Shown: positions 1 to 7,151 of the stretch, one piece after another | Position numbering within the stretch: the stretch's first letter is position 1 | Layout: each line of letters starts with the position of its first letter | Origin: UBA4246 sp045113695 | Lineage (GTDB): Bacteria; Bacillota; Clostridia; Christensenellales; Aristaeellaceae | NCBI GenBank assembly: GCA_045113695.1 | Contig: JBGUJG010000062.1 | Span: forward strand, 1 to 22,263 | Direction of reading: 5' to 3' | Length of the DNA stretch: 22,263 bases | Translations under genes and position numbers: made by a program | Notes under the pieces: generated by a model | Database searches by the model: none | What the model saw: only the letters and a program-made list of their open reading frames with translations | What the model was told of the DNA's origin: nothing

Positions 1-22
1 CCTTTGACTGAAATCCGCAGCG

Positions 23-115
23 GCGACATGTGCGTCGCGAGGACGAAATCGCGCAGCGATTTCATCCTTGCGGTGTTTCCGCCCGGGAGCCCTGTGAGGG
101 CGACAGGAAACACCG
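23..115. repeat. Cluster of intergenic stem-loops
   Basis: Consecutive inverted repeats lie beyond the 3' end of the GH5 gene. GCGAC/GTCGC forms a short stem near 23-39. GAAATCGC (45-52) pairs perfectly with GCGATTTC (56-63) around a 3-base loop, and AGGA/TCCT flanks lengthen it. CGGTGTTTCC (71-80) pairs with GGAAACACCG (106-115), with an inner GCCC/GGGC. None is followed by a T-run, so simple terminators are unlikely. They may be small mobile palindromic repeats, but a genome-wide copy number is needed to say so. Confidence 0.5.
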
Positions 116-132
116 TTGGGGGGGTTCCGTAG

Positions 133-191
133 GGGGGTCGCAAGACCCCCATGCGGTAACTGTTCAGTCCATGACTGAACAGTTACCTTTT
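133..191. terminator. Two adjacent hairpins, the second terminator-like
   Basis: GGGGGTC (133-139) and GACCCCC (144-150) enclose a GCAA tetraloop. The next hairpin has a perfect 15-base-pair stem (155-169 with 173-187) and a 3-base CAT loop, followed on the plus strand by TTTT (188-191). It could end a plus-strand transcript entering from the left, or protect the 3' end of the minus-strand GH5 transcript, which stops at 201. On the minus strand no U-tract follows the stem. Confidence 0.5.
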
Positions 192-200
192 GCTCTAGAA

Positions 201-1829
201 TCAGGTCACGGGCTGAATCAGCAGTTTTCTGACGCTGACGCATCCGCTCAGCACCGTCAGGCGCAGGACGCACTGATCCGCCGTATACAGGTGCATGCCG
301 GACAGAAGCTGCGTTCCGCTGAACCCGCTCAGTTCAAAAACACCCAGGACCAGGCCGTTCTCGCGGATTTCCAGGCGGGAAGGCGTATCAGCCGCGCATT
401 CGATTTCCAGCCGGGTGCTGGTGGTTACGTCGAAGACCGTGTACTGGGCCCATTCGTTTTCGTGCAGCCGCAGCAGGGCCGTGCGCCAGGGGCCGTCGAA
501 GGGAAAGGCTTTTTCCTCCGACGGGGCGGACTGAACGATGTTCATCCCGGTGCCGGCCCGGTAGCAGCCGTCCCCGTGAGGCGTTTCCCAGTGATAGCTC
601 ATGTCCCGGCCGGGCAGATCGTCAAAATCCGTTCCCTGAATCTCGCATCCGGGGATACGCAGCACCTGGGCGTGGATGCCGCCGTTGACGCGGCAGTTTT
701 CCGCCAGGATGTTTTTGAGCAGCCGGTTCAGGATCTGCTGGGACTGCTCCCAGGACGGCTGGGCGCCGCCGTTCAGATAGTCCCGGATCAGCTGCCAGCC
801 TGCGGGCTCTTCATAGGAGCAGGGGGAATTGCCGCATGAGATTTTCTTCCACGGCCACATGGTCACGCTGATGCCGTACTGGAACGCCAGCGGCATCATG
901 GCGGAAAACCAGGCCATGGTGTTTTCTCCCGTTTCGCCCAGCCAGAGCGGCAGGTCAAGCCTTTGCGACACTTCCAGATAAGGCTGCAGGGAGCTGAGGT
1001 CCGGCGGGCAGCCGTAGCGGTGGAAATGGATCACCATATTGCTGTCGTACACATGGTCAAAAATGCCGGTATCCGCCGCCCAGTGGATGCCTTCCAGGGC
1101 GACCAGGTGTTTTTTGTCGTGGCGGCGGATGCGTTCGATGGCCTGTTCATAAAAAGCCTTCAGCCTGGGGCTGTAGCCGTCCAGGTCGGTATCCCCCGGG
1201 AAGCGGACCGGGCGGATCGGCTCGTTGAGCAGGTCGTACCCGCCGACGATCCACCGGTCGGCATAGCGGCGGGCAATTTCCTCCCACAGAGCCAGGCCGC
1301 GCTCAAACTGCGCCTCGTCGATGAACAGCCGGCACAGATCATCCATGGAATCGTCGATGTTCGCCCCGGTCTGTCCGCCCGGGGCGGCGTGCAGGTCGAT
1401 GAAGGCGTACAGCCCGTATTTTTCGCACCCGTCCAGCAGGCGGTCCAGCAGCTGAAAGCCTTCCCTGCGGAATTTCAGCTTTGGGCCCTCTTCCAGGAAG
1501 AGGCGGGAAGCGATGGGAACGCGCAGGGAATTGCAGCCCATCTCCGCCATCAGGGCGAGATCGGCTTCGGTGATATACTGACCGCGGAATGTTTTCCAGA
1601 AACGGTCCGCGTATTTGTCGCCGGTCAGCGTCCGGATGGTCTGGTCGATGCGGGCGGGCCGGTCAAAGTTCGGGTAATGATCGAACCCCCACATGTATCC
1701 TTCGCACAGCATCCAGTTGCCCAGGCCCCAGCCCAGCAGCAGCACGCGCTCGCCCCGGCCGTTGCGCAGCTCCCGGCCGGCTGCGTGCAGGAAGCCGGAC
1801 ACCCGGCCCCGCCCCAACGCTTTTTTCAT
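201..1829 (-). CDS. Cytoplasmic GH5-family glycoside hydrolase with C-terminal CBM6/35-like module
   Basis: Retaining glycosidase of the GH5 (cellulase/mannanase clan A) type, probably cutting imported beta-linked oligosaccharides; the substrate cannot be told from sequence. Seen: an IDLH motif (about 144-147), the acid/base glutamate in LLNEP (E203), an HFHRY strand near 268-272, the nucleophile in LGETGE (E299), and a W-P-W pair near 325-327. The last ~125 residues look like a beta-sandwich carbohydrate-binding module (ENEWAQY motif). No signal peptide is visible, so it should act in the cytoplasm. The start is the ATG at 1829, because GAGGGG lies 7 bases upstream; a TTG at 1847 would add six residues but lacks a site. 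It follows the transporter genes on the same strand and has its own operator-like site at 1848-1863. Family call firm, substrate unknown. Confidence 0.86.
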   Translation of the reverse strand: MKKALGRGRVSGFLHAAGRELRNGRGERVLLLGWGLGNWMLCEGYMWGFDHYPNFDRPARIDQTIRTLTGDKYADRFWKTFRGQYITEADLALMAEMGCNSLRVPIASRLFLEEGPKLKFRREGFQLLDRLLDGCEKYGLYAFIDLHAAPGGQTGANIDDSMDDLCRLFIDEAQFERGLALWEEIARRYADRWIVGGYDLLNEPIRPVRFPGDTDLDGYSPRLKAFYEQAIERIRRHDKKHLVALEGIHWAADTGIFDHVYDSNMVIHFHRYGCPPDLSSLQPYLEVSQRLDLPLWLGETGENTMAWFSAMMPLAFQYGISVTMWPWKKISCGNSPCSYEEPAGWQLIRDYLNGGAQPSWEQSQQILNRLLKNILAENCRVNGGIHAQVLRIPGCEIQGTDFDDLPGRDMSYHWETPHGDGCYRAGTGMNIVQSAPSEEKAFPFDGPWRTALLRLHENEWAQYTVFDVTTSTRLEIECAADTPSRLEIRENGLVLGVFELSGFSGTQLLSGMHLYTADQCVLRLTVLSGCVSVRKLLIQPVT

Positions 1830-1847
1830 CGCAAATCCCCTCAGCAA

Positions 1848-1863
1848 TCAAAACGTTTCGCAA
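1848..1863 (-). promoter_or_regulatory. LacI-type operator upstream of GH5
   Basis: On the minus strand this reads GCGAAACGTTTTGA, centred between 1854 and 1855. The GAAACGTTTT core is shared with two sites upstream of the permease operon (5994-6011 and 6065-6081). A central CG in an AAACGTTT palindrome is typical of LacI-family operators. It lies just downstream of a plausible -10 (TATGAT or TATGCT near 1870-1880), where a repressor would block transcription. A CcpA cre site is a weaker alternative, since the outer bases match the cre consensus only in part. Confidence 0.6.
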
Positions 1864-1919
1864 AAACAGCATATCATATCCGTTGAAATCCCGCAAGTTT
1901 TCAAATGATTTTTTGGAAA

Positions 1920-1949
1920 GGGGCCGGAGGGACTGCCCTCCGGCCCTCA
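1920..1949 (-). terminator. Hairpin between solute-binding protein and GH5 genes
   Basis: GGGCCGGAGGG and CCCTCCGGCCC form an 11-base-pair GC-rich stem just after the solute-binding protein stop codon. On the minus strand it is followed by CCTTTCC rather than a real U-tract. It is therefore more likely a 3'-end stabiliser or attenuator that lowers GH5 read-through than a full terminator. Confidence 0.5.
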
Positions 1950-1966
1950 AAGCCATCCGAATGGGA

Positions 1967-3487
1967 TTACTGATAGTTGTATTCGGCGCAGTAGTCTGCC
2001 CACTGCTCCCGAAAGCCCTCGCGGCAGGCGTCCAGGCCGGCGGCCTTCACCTTGGCGCGGAATTCTTCCACAGCGGCGTCCACGTCGCTGACCAGACCGG
2101 CCTGCAGCGGGGCCAGGTACTGGCGCATCACGTTGCCGACGGCGGCGCGCTCGGCGGTATATTCGGTGTAGTCTTCGGTGAAGCCGTCCCAGATGTTCAC
2201 GTTGGGCCACTTGGTCTTGGCGCCCAGCTCGGCGTATTTGTCGAACATTGCCTGCAGGGCCACGTCGGTGGGCTGCTTGAGCTTGTATTCGTTGACGCGC
2301 AGGTTCCAGGTGTTGAAGCCCTCATAGGGGAAGGAATCGTCCAGGTTCACATAGAAGCCGTTTTCATCCAGCTGATAGTGTTTGCCCTCGATGCCGTACT
2401 GCACCAGGCGGTTCATGGCTTCGTCGGTCATGATGTAGTTGAGGACCATCATGCAGCGTTCGGGATACTTGGAGGAGCGCAGGATGGCGGTGCCGTTCTG
2501 GGTGGCATGGCCGGGATAGATGACGCCGGTGTTCTCGCCGTAGGCGATGTAGGCGCTCTCCCAGTCGGGATGTTCCTTGGCGAAGTTGTTGGCGGAGGTG
2601 ATCTGCTTGTTGGGGTTCATGCCGGCCACTTCGGCCACGGCCAGGCCGTTGTCATAGGCTTCGTTGTCGTTGGTGTCGCTCAGCGCGCTCTTGGACCAGA
2701 AGCCCTGATCGGCCCAGGATTTGAACATCCTGCAGTCTTCCGTGAAATCGTCGGAGAACCAGTAGTCATAGACGTCGGCGGGGGTGTCATAGTCGGCGGT
2801 CAGGCCGTAGGGCATGCCGAAGGGGGCGACCCAGGCGTATTTGGCGGCCAGCAGATAAGCGGTGTCAAACCCGATGATCAGGCTGGAGGCGGATTCGGTA
2901 TTGGTGGGGCGCAGCAGGCCCTGGGCGGGGTCGGCGGCCTTGACGCCCTGGAGGTAGGCCTCGATGTTTTCCAGCGTGGTGGGGTAGGGCAGGTCATTCT
3001 TCGCGCGCAGATCCTCGCGGTATTTGATGCCCAGGGAGACGTATTCGGGCCAGAGGGCGGGGATGCAGTACAGCTCGCCGTTCACGCGGCACATGTTCAG
3101 CATGCCGTCGCCGCACAGGGCCTTGAGTTCGGCGCCGTAGGTGTCCAGCAGCTCATCCATTTCCAGAAAGGCGCCGCTGTTGGCGTTCAGGCCGTAGTTT
3201 TCCCAGTTGGCCACGTAGATCAGGTCCGCGCCGGCGGAGATCAGGGTGTTGTTGTACTTGAGGTTGAAGTCGGTCCAGGTGGAAAACTGGAAGTCGATGG
3301 TGGCGTTGAACTTTTCCTTCAGGATGGCGTTGATGGCGTCTTCCACCGCCGCTTCGTCCTTGGGTGCGTCGCCCATCACGTAGAAGACCAGGTTGGCTTC
3401 CTCGCTCATGTCGTCCGCAGCCCAGGCAGCCGGCAGCACCGACAGGCACAGCACCAGGGCAAGCGCAAAGCTCAGCAGTTTCTTCAT
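1967..3487 (-). CDS. Extracellular sugar-binding protein of a CUT1 ABC importer
   Basis: Solute-binding subunit (506 aa, LplA/family 1-like) that delivers a carbohydrate to the permeases encoded upstream. Seen: a signal peptide with KK, a hydrophobic stretch and an AWA cleavage motif (about residues 21-23). The mature part is rich in aromatic and acidic residues, and its C-terminal region is consistent with LplA-like binding proteins. The only cysteine in the signal region (C14) lies inside the hydrophobic core and does not form a lipobox, so lipid anchoring is not supported. The ATG at 3487 has AGGAGG nine bases upstream. The gene follows the two permease genes after 66 bases. No ATP-binding subunit is encoded nearby; such importers often share an MsmK-type ATPase encoded elsewhere. 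Substrate unknown, with beta-glucan or mannan oligosaccharides suggested only by the GH5 neighbour. Confidence 0.88.
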   Translation of the reverse strand: MKKLLSFALALVLCLSVLPAAWAADDMSEEANLVFYVMGDAPKDEAAVEDAINAILKEKFNATIDFQFSTWTDFNLKYNNTLISAGADLIYVANWENYGLNANSGAFLEMDELLDTYGAELKALCGDGMLNMCRVNGELYCIPALWPEYVSLGIKYREDLRAKNDLPYPTTLENIEAYLQGVKAADPAQGLLRPTNTESASSLIIGFDTAYLLAAKYAWVAPFGMPYGLTADYDTPADVYDYWFSDDFTEDCRMFKSWADQGFWSKSALSDTNDNEAYDNGLAVAEVAGMNPNKQITSANNFAKEHPDWESAYIAYGENTGVIYPGHATQNGTAILRSSKYPERCMMVLNYIMTDEAMNRLVQYGIEGKHYQLDENGFYVNLDDSFPYEGFNTWNLRVNEYKLKQPTDVALQAMFDKYAELGAKTKWPNVNIWDGFTEDYTEYTAERAAVGNVMRQYLAPLQAGLVSDVDAAVEEFRAKVKAAGLDACREGFREQWADYCAEYNYQ

Positions 3488-3553
3488 GGGTTACATCCTC
3501 CTTATGATTTGTCTGTATATTGAGACGGCTGTTCCGCCGCCTTCAGACCGGGT

Positions 3554-4441
3554 TTATCCTTTGACAGCGCCGACGGTGATGCCGCTGACAAAGTAGCGCT
3601 GCACGAAGGGATACAGGATCAGGATGGGGCCGGTGGCCACCACGGACATGGCCAGCTTGACCGACTGGGTCGGCAGATCGGCCGTGTTGATGTTGGCGTA
3701 CTGGGCCATCTGCCGCATGGCCTGGGTGGAATTGACCAGGTCATACAGATAGAACTGCAGCGACCACGTTTTGGAACTGGTGGAAAACATGGAAGAGCGG
3801 TACCAGTCATTCCAGTAGCCCAGGGCCTGGAACAGGCCTACCGTGGCGAGCCCGGGCCCCAGCACCGGCAGTACGATCTGCCAGAAGATGCGCCAGTGGC
3901 CTGCCCCGTCGATCTTGGCGGACTCCACCACCGCGTCCGGCACGGCGCCCACGATGAACGTGCGCATCAGGATCACCAGGAAGGGCGTGATCAGGGCCGG
4001 AAACCAGATGGCCAGGGTGGAGCCGCGCAGGTTGAGCACGTTGGCATACATCAGGTACCAGGGGATCATGCCGCCGCCGAAGATCGTGGTAAAGTAGATC
4101 AGGAAGGATACGGTGTTGCGGTATTTGAATTCCTTCCGGGAAATCACATAGGCCGTCAGGGTGATGATGATGAGGCCCAGGGCCGTACCGATGCCGGTGT
4201 AGTACACGTTCATCTTGTACGCCTGCAGGATATCTTCCGGGGTCTTGAAAATCGTCCTGTACGCCTCTACGGTAAACCCACGGGGAAGCAGGCTGAAACC
4301 GTTGCGGATGATCTCCTGGTTGCTGGTAAAGGAGCCGGATACGATGACGATGAACGGGAGCACGCACAGCAGGGACAGGATGGTCAGCAGCACGCCTTTG
4401 ATGACGCTGAAGCCGGCCGCGGAGGAATCTTTGATCTTCAT
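3554..4441 (-). CDS. Carbohydrate ABC transporter permease, LplC/YtcP-like
   Basis: Inner-membrane permease subunit of the CUT1 importer (295 aa, usual length). It has about six transmembrane segments, the first at roughly 14-36. The cytoplasmic EAA loop that docks the ATPase is visible as ESAKIDGAGHWRIFWQIVLP (about 173-192). The C-terminus ends in VSGITVGAVKG, typical of LplC-type permeases. Two ATGs are possible. The one at 4441 is chosen because AGGAG lies nine bases upstream; the ATG at 4450 sits directly against that AGGAG. It lies 15 bases after the partner permease gene and before the solute-binding protein gene, in the usual permease-permease-binding protein order. Confidence 0.9.
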   Translation of the reverse strand: MKIKDSSAAGFSVIKGVLLTILSLLCVLPFIVIVSGSFTSNQEIIRNGFSLLPRGFTVEAYRTIFKTPEDILQAYKMNVYYTGIGTALGLIIITLTAYVISRKEFKYRNTVSFLIYFTTIFGGGMIPWYLMYANVLNLRGSTLAIWFPALITPFLVILMRTFIVGAVPDAVVESAKIDGAGHWRIFWQIVLPVLGPGLATVGLFQALGYWNDWYRSSMFSTSSKTWSLQFYLYDLVNSTQAMRQMAQYANINTADLPTQSVKLAMSVVATGPILILYPFVQRYFVSGITVGAVKG

Positions 4442-4456
4442 GCCGGTCATCTCCTC

Positions 4457-5950
4457 TCAGAACAGGGCGTACTCGGGGTTCTTGCGCTTGATGAAGAAGT
4501 TGGTCAGCATGATCACGATGAACCCGAACAGGGACTGGAACAGGCCCGCCGCCGTGCCCAGGCCCATGGAAAGGGGCTGGGTGGTGGTGATCCGGTAGAC
4601 GTAGGTGTCGAAAATATCGGTGGTGGAAAACAGCGTCCCGTTGTTGCCGACCAATTGGTAGAACAGTTCAAACTGCCCTTTCATGATGCCGCCCAGCGCA
4701 TAGAGCAGCAGGATGATGAACGTGGGCTTGAGCAGCGGGACCGTGATGTACCGGATCTGCTGATAGATGCTGGCCCCGTCGATCTGGGCCGCCTCGTAGT
4801 AATCCGAGGGGATGCCGGTGATCGTCGCCAGATAGACCACCATGCCGTAGCCGATGTTTTTCCACAGATAGAACAGGGTGATGATCCACGGCCAGTAGGA
4901 AGGCGTGTTGTAAAAATCGAGCTTTGCCCGGCCGGCGGATGTGAGGAAGTTGTTGATCAGGCCGACGTCGTATTCAAACATGTTGAATACCAGCACCCGC
5001 AGGATGACGTAGGAAACGAAGTAAGGCATGAAGATCATCGTCTGCGAGGTTTTTTTGAGATGCCTGCTGCTCACCTGGCTGATCAGAATGGCGAAGAAGA
5101 TCTGTAGGACGTTGCCCGCCACGATGAACACCAGGTTGTACAGGATGGTGTTGGTGGTCAGGTGCAGGATCTCAGAATGCAGCAGGAATTCAAAGTTCTT
5201 GAAGCCCACAAACGGGCTGGCGAACAGGGAATCGCGGAAATTGAACTGCGTGAAGGCGAAATAGATGCCCGCCATCGGCAGATAGTTGTTGATCAGGAAA
5301 AAGACGAAGCAGGGGATCAGGAACACGAACAGGATCCAGTTGCGCCTTATTTCTTCGATGAGCCCGTGCTCCCGGCGGATGATCCTTTCTCTTTTTTCCA
5401 TGCTCTTGCTGGCCAGATACCCGACGACGCTGACGGCCATGGAAATGTAAACGGGAAACCCTGCCTGAAAGCCGGCCATGCCGTAGTGCCGGTTGGCAAA
5501 CAGGACGAGCCCCAGGGTGCCGGACGCCAGGATCAGGGAAAAGATCATGCCGCACTGAAACCGGCTGTACATGGCCAGAAGGCCTGTCTTTTCCGCCAGT
5601 CTGCCCCGCATCAGGAAAAGCGCGATGCCCCAGAGATGGAAAACGGCTGCGGCCGCAGCGATCAGCAGCAGCACAAAGGACCAAAGGCCCAGGATGCCCT
5701 GTTTGCTTTCCTGTACAAACGATAGGAAAGTAAAGACGGAATAATCGCCGCTCAGCTTTTTGACGGCGGATGCCTTCAGTTTCATCAGGCTGAACAGCGC
5801 ATCCGTCTGCGTCAGATGAATCCAGGAAAACAGGGGCAGCAGCGCCAGCAGCAGGATGACGGACGCCGCCGCCGCAAGATAAATGTTCCGATGCTTCGTG
5901 ACCGAGCGCCGGCTGATCGGACTGCCCTGCCCAATGACAGCTACACTCAT
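4457..5950 (-). CDS. Carbohydrate ABC transporter permease, LplB-like, with extra N-terminal membrane domain
   Basis: First gene of the sugar-uptake operon (497 aa). Residues from about 202 onward are a standard LplB-type permease of ~300 aa, with the EAA loop YYEAAQIDGASIYQQ (about 384-398) followed by VPLLKP. The first ~200 residues are additional and contain about four hydrophobic segments (near 23-43, 87-113, 133-152 and 163-180), then a basic stretch KRERIIRRE. The extension is in frame and starts at an ATG with GGAGGAG three bases upstream, so it is not an annotation artefact. Its function is unknown. Expression is probably controlled by the operator sites at 5964-6081. Confidence 0.9.
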   Translation of the reverse strand: MSVAVIGQGSPISRRSVTKHRNIYLAAAASVILLLALLPLFSWIHLTQTDALFSLMKLKASAVKKLSGDYSVFTFLSFVQESKQGILGLWSFVLLLIAAAAAVFHLWGIALFLMRGRLAEKTGLLAMYSRFQCGMIFSLILASGTLGLVLFANRHYGMAGFQAGFPVYISMAVSVVGYLASKSMEKRERIIRREHGLIEEIRRNWILFVFLIPCFVFFLINNYLPMAGIYFAFTQFNFRDSLFASPFVGFKNFEFLLHSEILHLTTNTILYNLVFIVAGNVLQIFFAILISQVSSRHLKKTSQTMIFMPYFVSYVILRVLVFNMFEYDVGLINNFLTSAGRAKLDFYNTPSYWPWIITLFYLWKNIGYGMVVYLATITGIPSDYYEAAQIDGASIYQQIRYITVPLLKPTFIILLLYALGGIMKGQFELFYQLVGNNGTLFSTTDIFDTYVYRITTTQPLSMGLGTAAGLFQSLFGFIVIMLTNFFIKRKNPEYALF

Positions 5951-5963
5951 TTTCTCCTCCGTC

Positions 5964-6011
5964 TAAACGTTACAATGATAACAAGTTTCTAAAAATTGAA
6001 ACGTTTTAATT
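5964..6011 (-). promoter_or_regulatory. LacI-type operators at the start of the transporter operon
   Basis: AATTGAAACGTTTTAATT (5994-6011) is a near-perfect palindrome covering the expected transcription start of the minus-strand promoter. A degenerate copy, TAAACGTTA, lies at 5964-5972, centred 34 bases away in the leader. A third site is at 6065-6081, its centre exactly 70 bases from the main one. This spacing would suit repression by DNA looping. The regulator is not encoded in this window. Confidence 0.65.
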
Positions 6012-6018
6012 CGAGGCA

Positions 6019-6047
6019 ATCATAACACGCCTCAGGAATCTTGTCAA
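6019..6047 (-). promoter_or_regulatory. Sigma-70 type promoter of the transporter operon
   Basis: On the minus strand, TTGACA (6047 to 6042), a 17-base spacer and TATGAT (6024 to 6019) form a near-consensus promoter. Transcription should start near 6012, at the edge of the main operator, giving a leader of about 60 bases before the permease ATG. Confidence 0.75.
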
Positions 6048-6064
6048 TACAGTATGCAGATTTT

Positions 6065-6081
6065 TTTGAAACGTTTTTATT
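6065..6081. promoter_or_regulatory. Upstream LacI-type operator
   Basis: TTTGAAACGTTTTTATT shares the GAAACGTTTT core with 5994-6011 and with the GH5 site at 1848-1863. It lies upstream of the -35 of the minus-strand transporter promoter, between that promoter and the divergent plus-strand promoter at 6137. Confidence 0.6.
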
Positions 6082-6136
6082 GACGGCTTTCGGATGGTTT
6101 TTCCCGGATTGTGGGGAACTGTCCGGCATCCTGCGC

Positions 6137-6165
6137 TTGTGTTTCGCCGGCAGGCGTTCTATAAT
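6137..6165 (+). promoter_or_regulatory. Promoter of the DUF3592 gene
   Basis: TTGTGT (6137-6142), a 17-base spacer and a perfect TATAAT (6160-6165). Transcription should begin near 6172, about 100 bases before the DUF3592 start. A 35-codon ORF (6187-6294, starting MKKPSRRP, preceded by GGAAAG) lies in this leader and overlaps the start of the main gene. It may be a leader peptide or meaningless. Confidence 0.65.
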
Positions 6166-6269
6166 AGATCCCGGAAAGAAAAAGCGATGAAAAAACCTTC
6201 ACGGCGGCCTGCGCTGTCCCTCAGACCGGCAGACCGCGGCAGAAATCCTGAAGCAGAGGCGGTGGCGGA

Positions 6270-6722
6270 ATGCCGGAAATCATGCTGGTCCTGATGGTTT
6301 TCCTGGGCTGTTCGCTGATCGGGTGGATCTTTGTGGGCGTTGCCCTGCACGTCAGAAGATACCAGCGGAAAAAAGAACTGAATGAGCGCTCCCTGACGTT
6401 CGGCAGCATTGTGGATGTGGCGGAAAAGGTCCATCACGGGGGCCGGGGCCCCACGGTGCGGTATTATATCCCTGTGGTGGAATTTGAAGCCTGCGGCCGG
6501 GTGTACCGGCTGGAAAATGAGAACGGGACCCGGGACAGGGAGAGCATTGTGACCGGCAGAAGCGTGGATGTCCTGTATGATCCGGCGGACCCGGCCCGGT
6601 TTCATCTGGCGGACGACGATGCCAATATCGCTGCCTCCGAACGTTTGCTGCGCACGGGCCTGATCATCATTGCCGGCGCAGCCGTTCTGGCGGCGGTCGG
6701 GTATGCTGTCCGTCTGTACTGA
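6270..6722 (+). CDS. DUF3592-family membrane protein
   Basis: Small membrane protein (150 aa) with a transmembrane segment at each end (about 4-26 and 127-149) and a soluble beta-rich middle. The middle carries the DUF3592 signature: a VVEFEACGRVY strand, a glycine turn, then VDVLYDPADPARF (about 104-116). The molecular function of the family is not established. The ATG at 6270 has only a weak upstream GGCGGA, so initiation could depend on translation of the short leader ORF that ends at 6294. It stands between the divergent sugar-uptake promoter and the ABC1 kinase gene, with no clear functional link to either. Confidence 0.78.
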   Translation: MPEIMLVLMVFLGCSLIGWIFVGVALHVRRYQRKKELNERSLTFGSIVDVAEKVHHGGRGPTVRYYIPVVEFEACGRVYRLENENGTRDRESIVTGRSVDVLYDPADPARFHLADDDANIAASERLLRTGLIIIAGAAVLAAVGYAVRLY

Positions 6723-7151
6723 CAGGCTGCCCGATGGCGGTCCGCGGATCACCCGCGCCGCCGGATGCTTCCGGGGAATAACGCATGTGTGATGTTCTGC
6801 GCCGCGGCGGTCAGGAAGCGCCGCTCCCGCATGTTCCTGATTCCGGGCATTCGGGCACAGCGGAAGCCGTGATTCTCTTTTGCCTCCGAAAAGGATCGAA
6901 CTTGCTTAAAAAGTCATACGTGAGCCCTGCAGTCATGCATTTACCCATTGCAAGTCAGTCTGTTTTATGGCAAAATATATGGACAGTGGAACACGAAGAA
7001 CACAGCCCTGGTCAGTGGAAGCAGCATGTTTTCGGCCGAAGCGGGTCGTCCGGCATCCGGGAGAGTCCGCTCATCCGGTTTTCCGCACTGCAGGATCCTG
7101 TGTACCCCGGTCAACGGACAAATTGAAAGCAGAAGGATGGAGGATCAAAGC
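6723..7151 (+). promoter_or_regulatory. Intergenic stretch with hairpin and probable promoter of the ABC1 gene
   Basis: A GC-rich stem-loop (GGCGG 6736-6740 with CCGCC 6758-6762; inner CGCGG with CCGCG) follows the DUF3592 stop and lacks a T-run. A possible promoter is TTGCAA (6948-6953), 17 bases, then CAAAAT (6971-6976). The frame upstream of 7152 stays open back to 6948, but it has no credible ribosome binding site and its sequence looks non-coding. Confidence 0.4.

Noticed and set aside
1589..3523. Long plus-strand open frame of 644 codons opposite the binding-protein gene
   Set aside because: It is the antisense of the solute-binding protein and GH5 genes; it lacks a ribosome binding site and its composition (repeated GV, HH and QA runs) is that of a GC-rich shadow frame.
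6948..7151. N-terminal extension of the ABC1-family protein
   Set aside because: The open frame back to 6948 lacks a ribosome binding site, overlaps the likely promoter and has no resemblance to the family; the ATG at 7152 is well supported.
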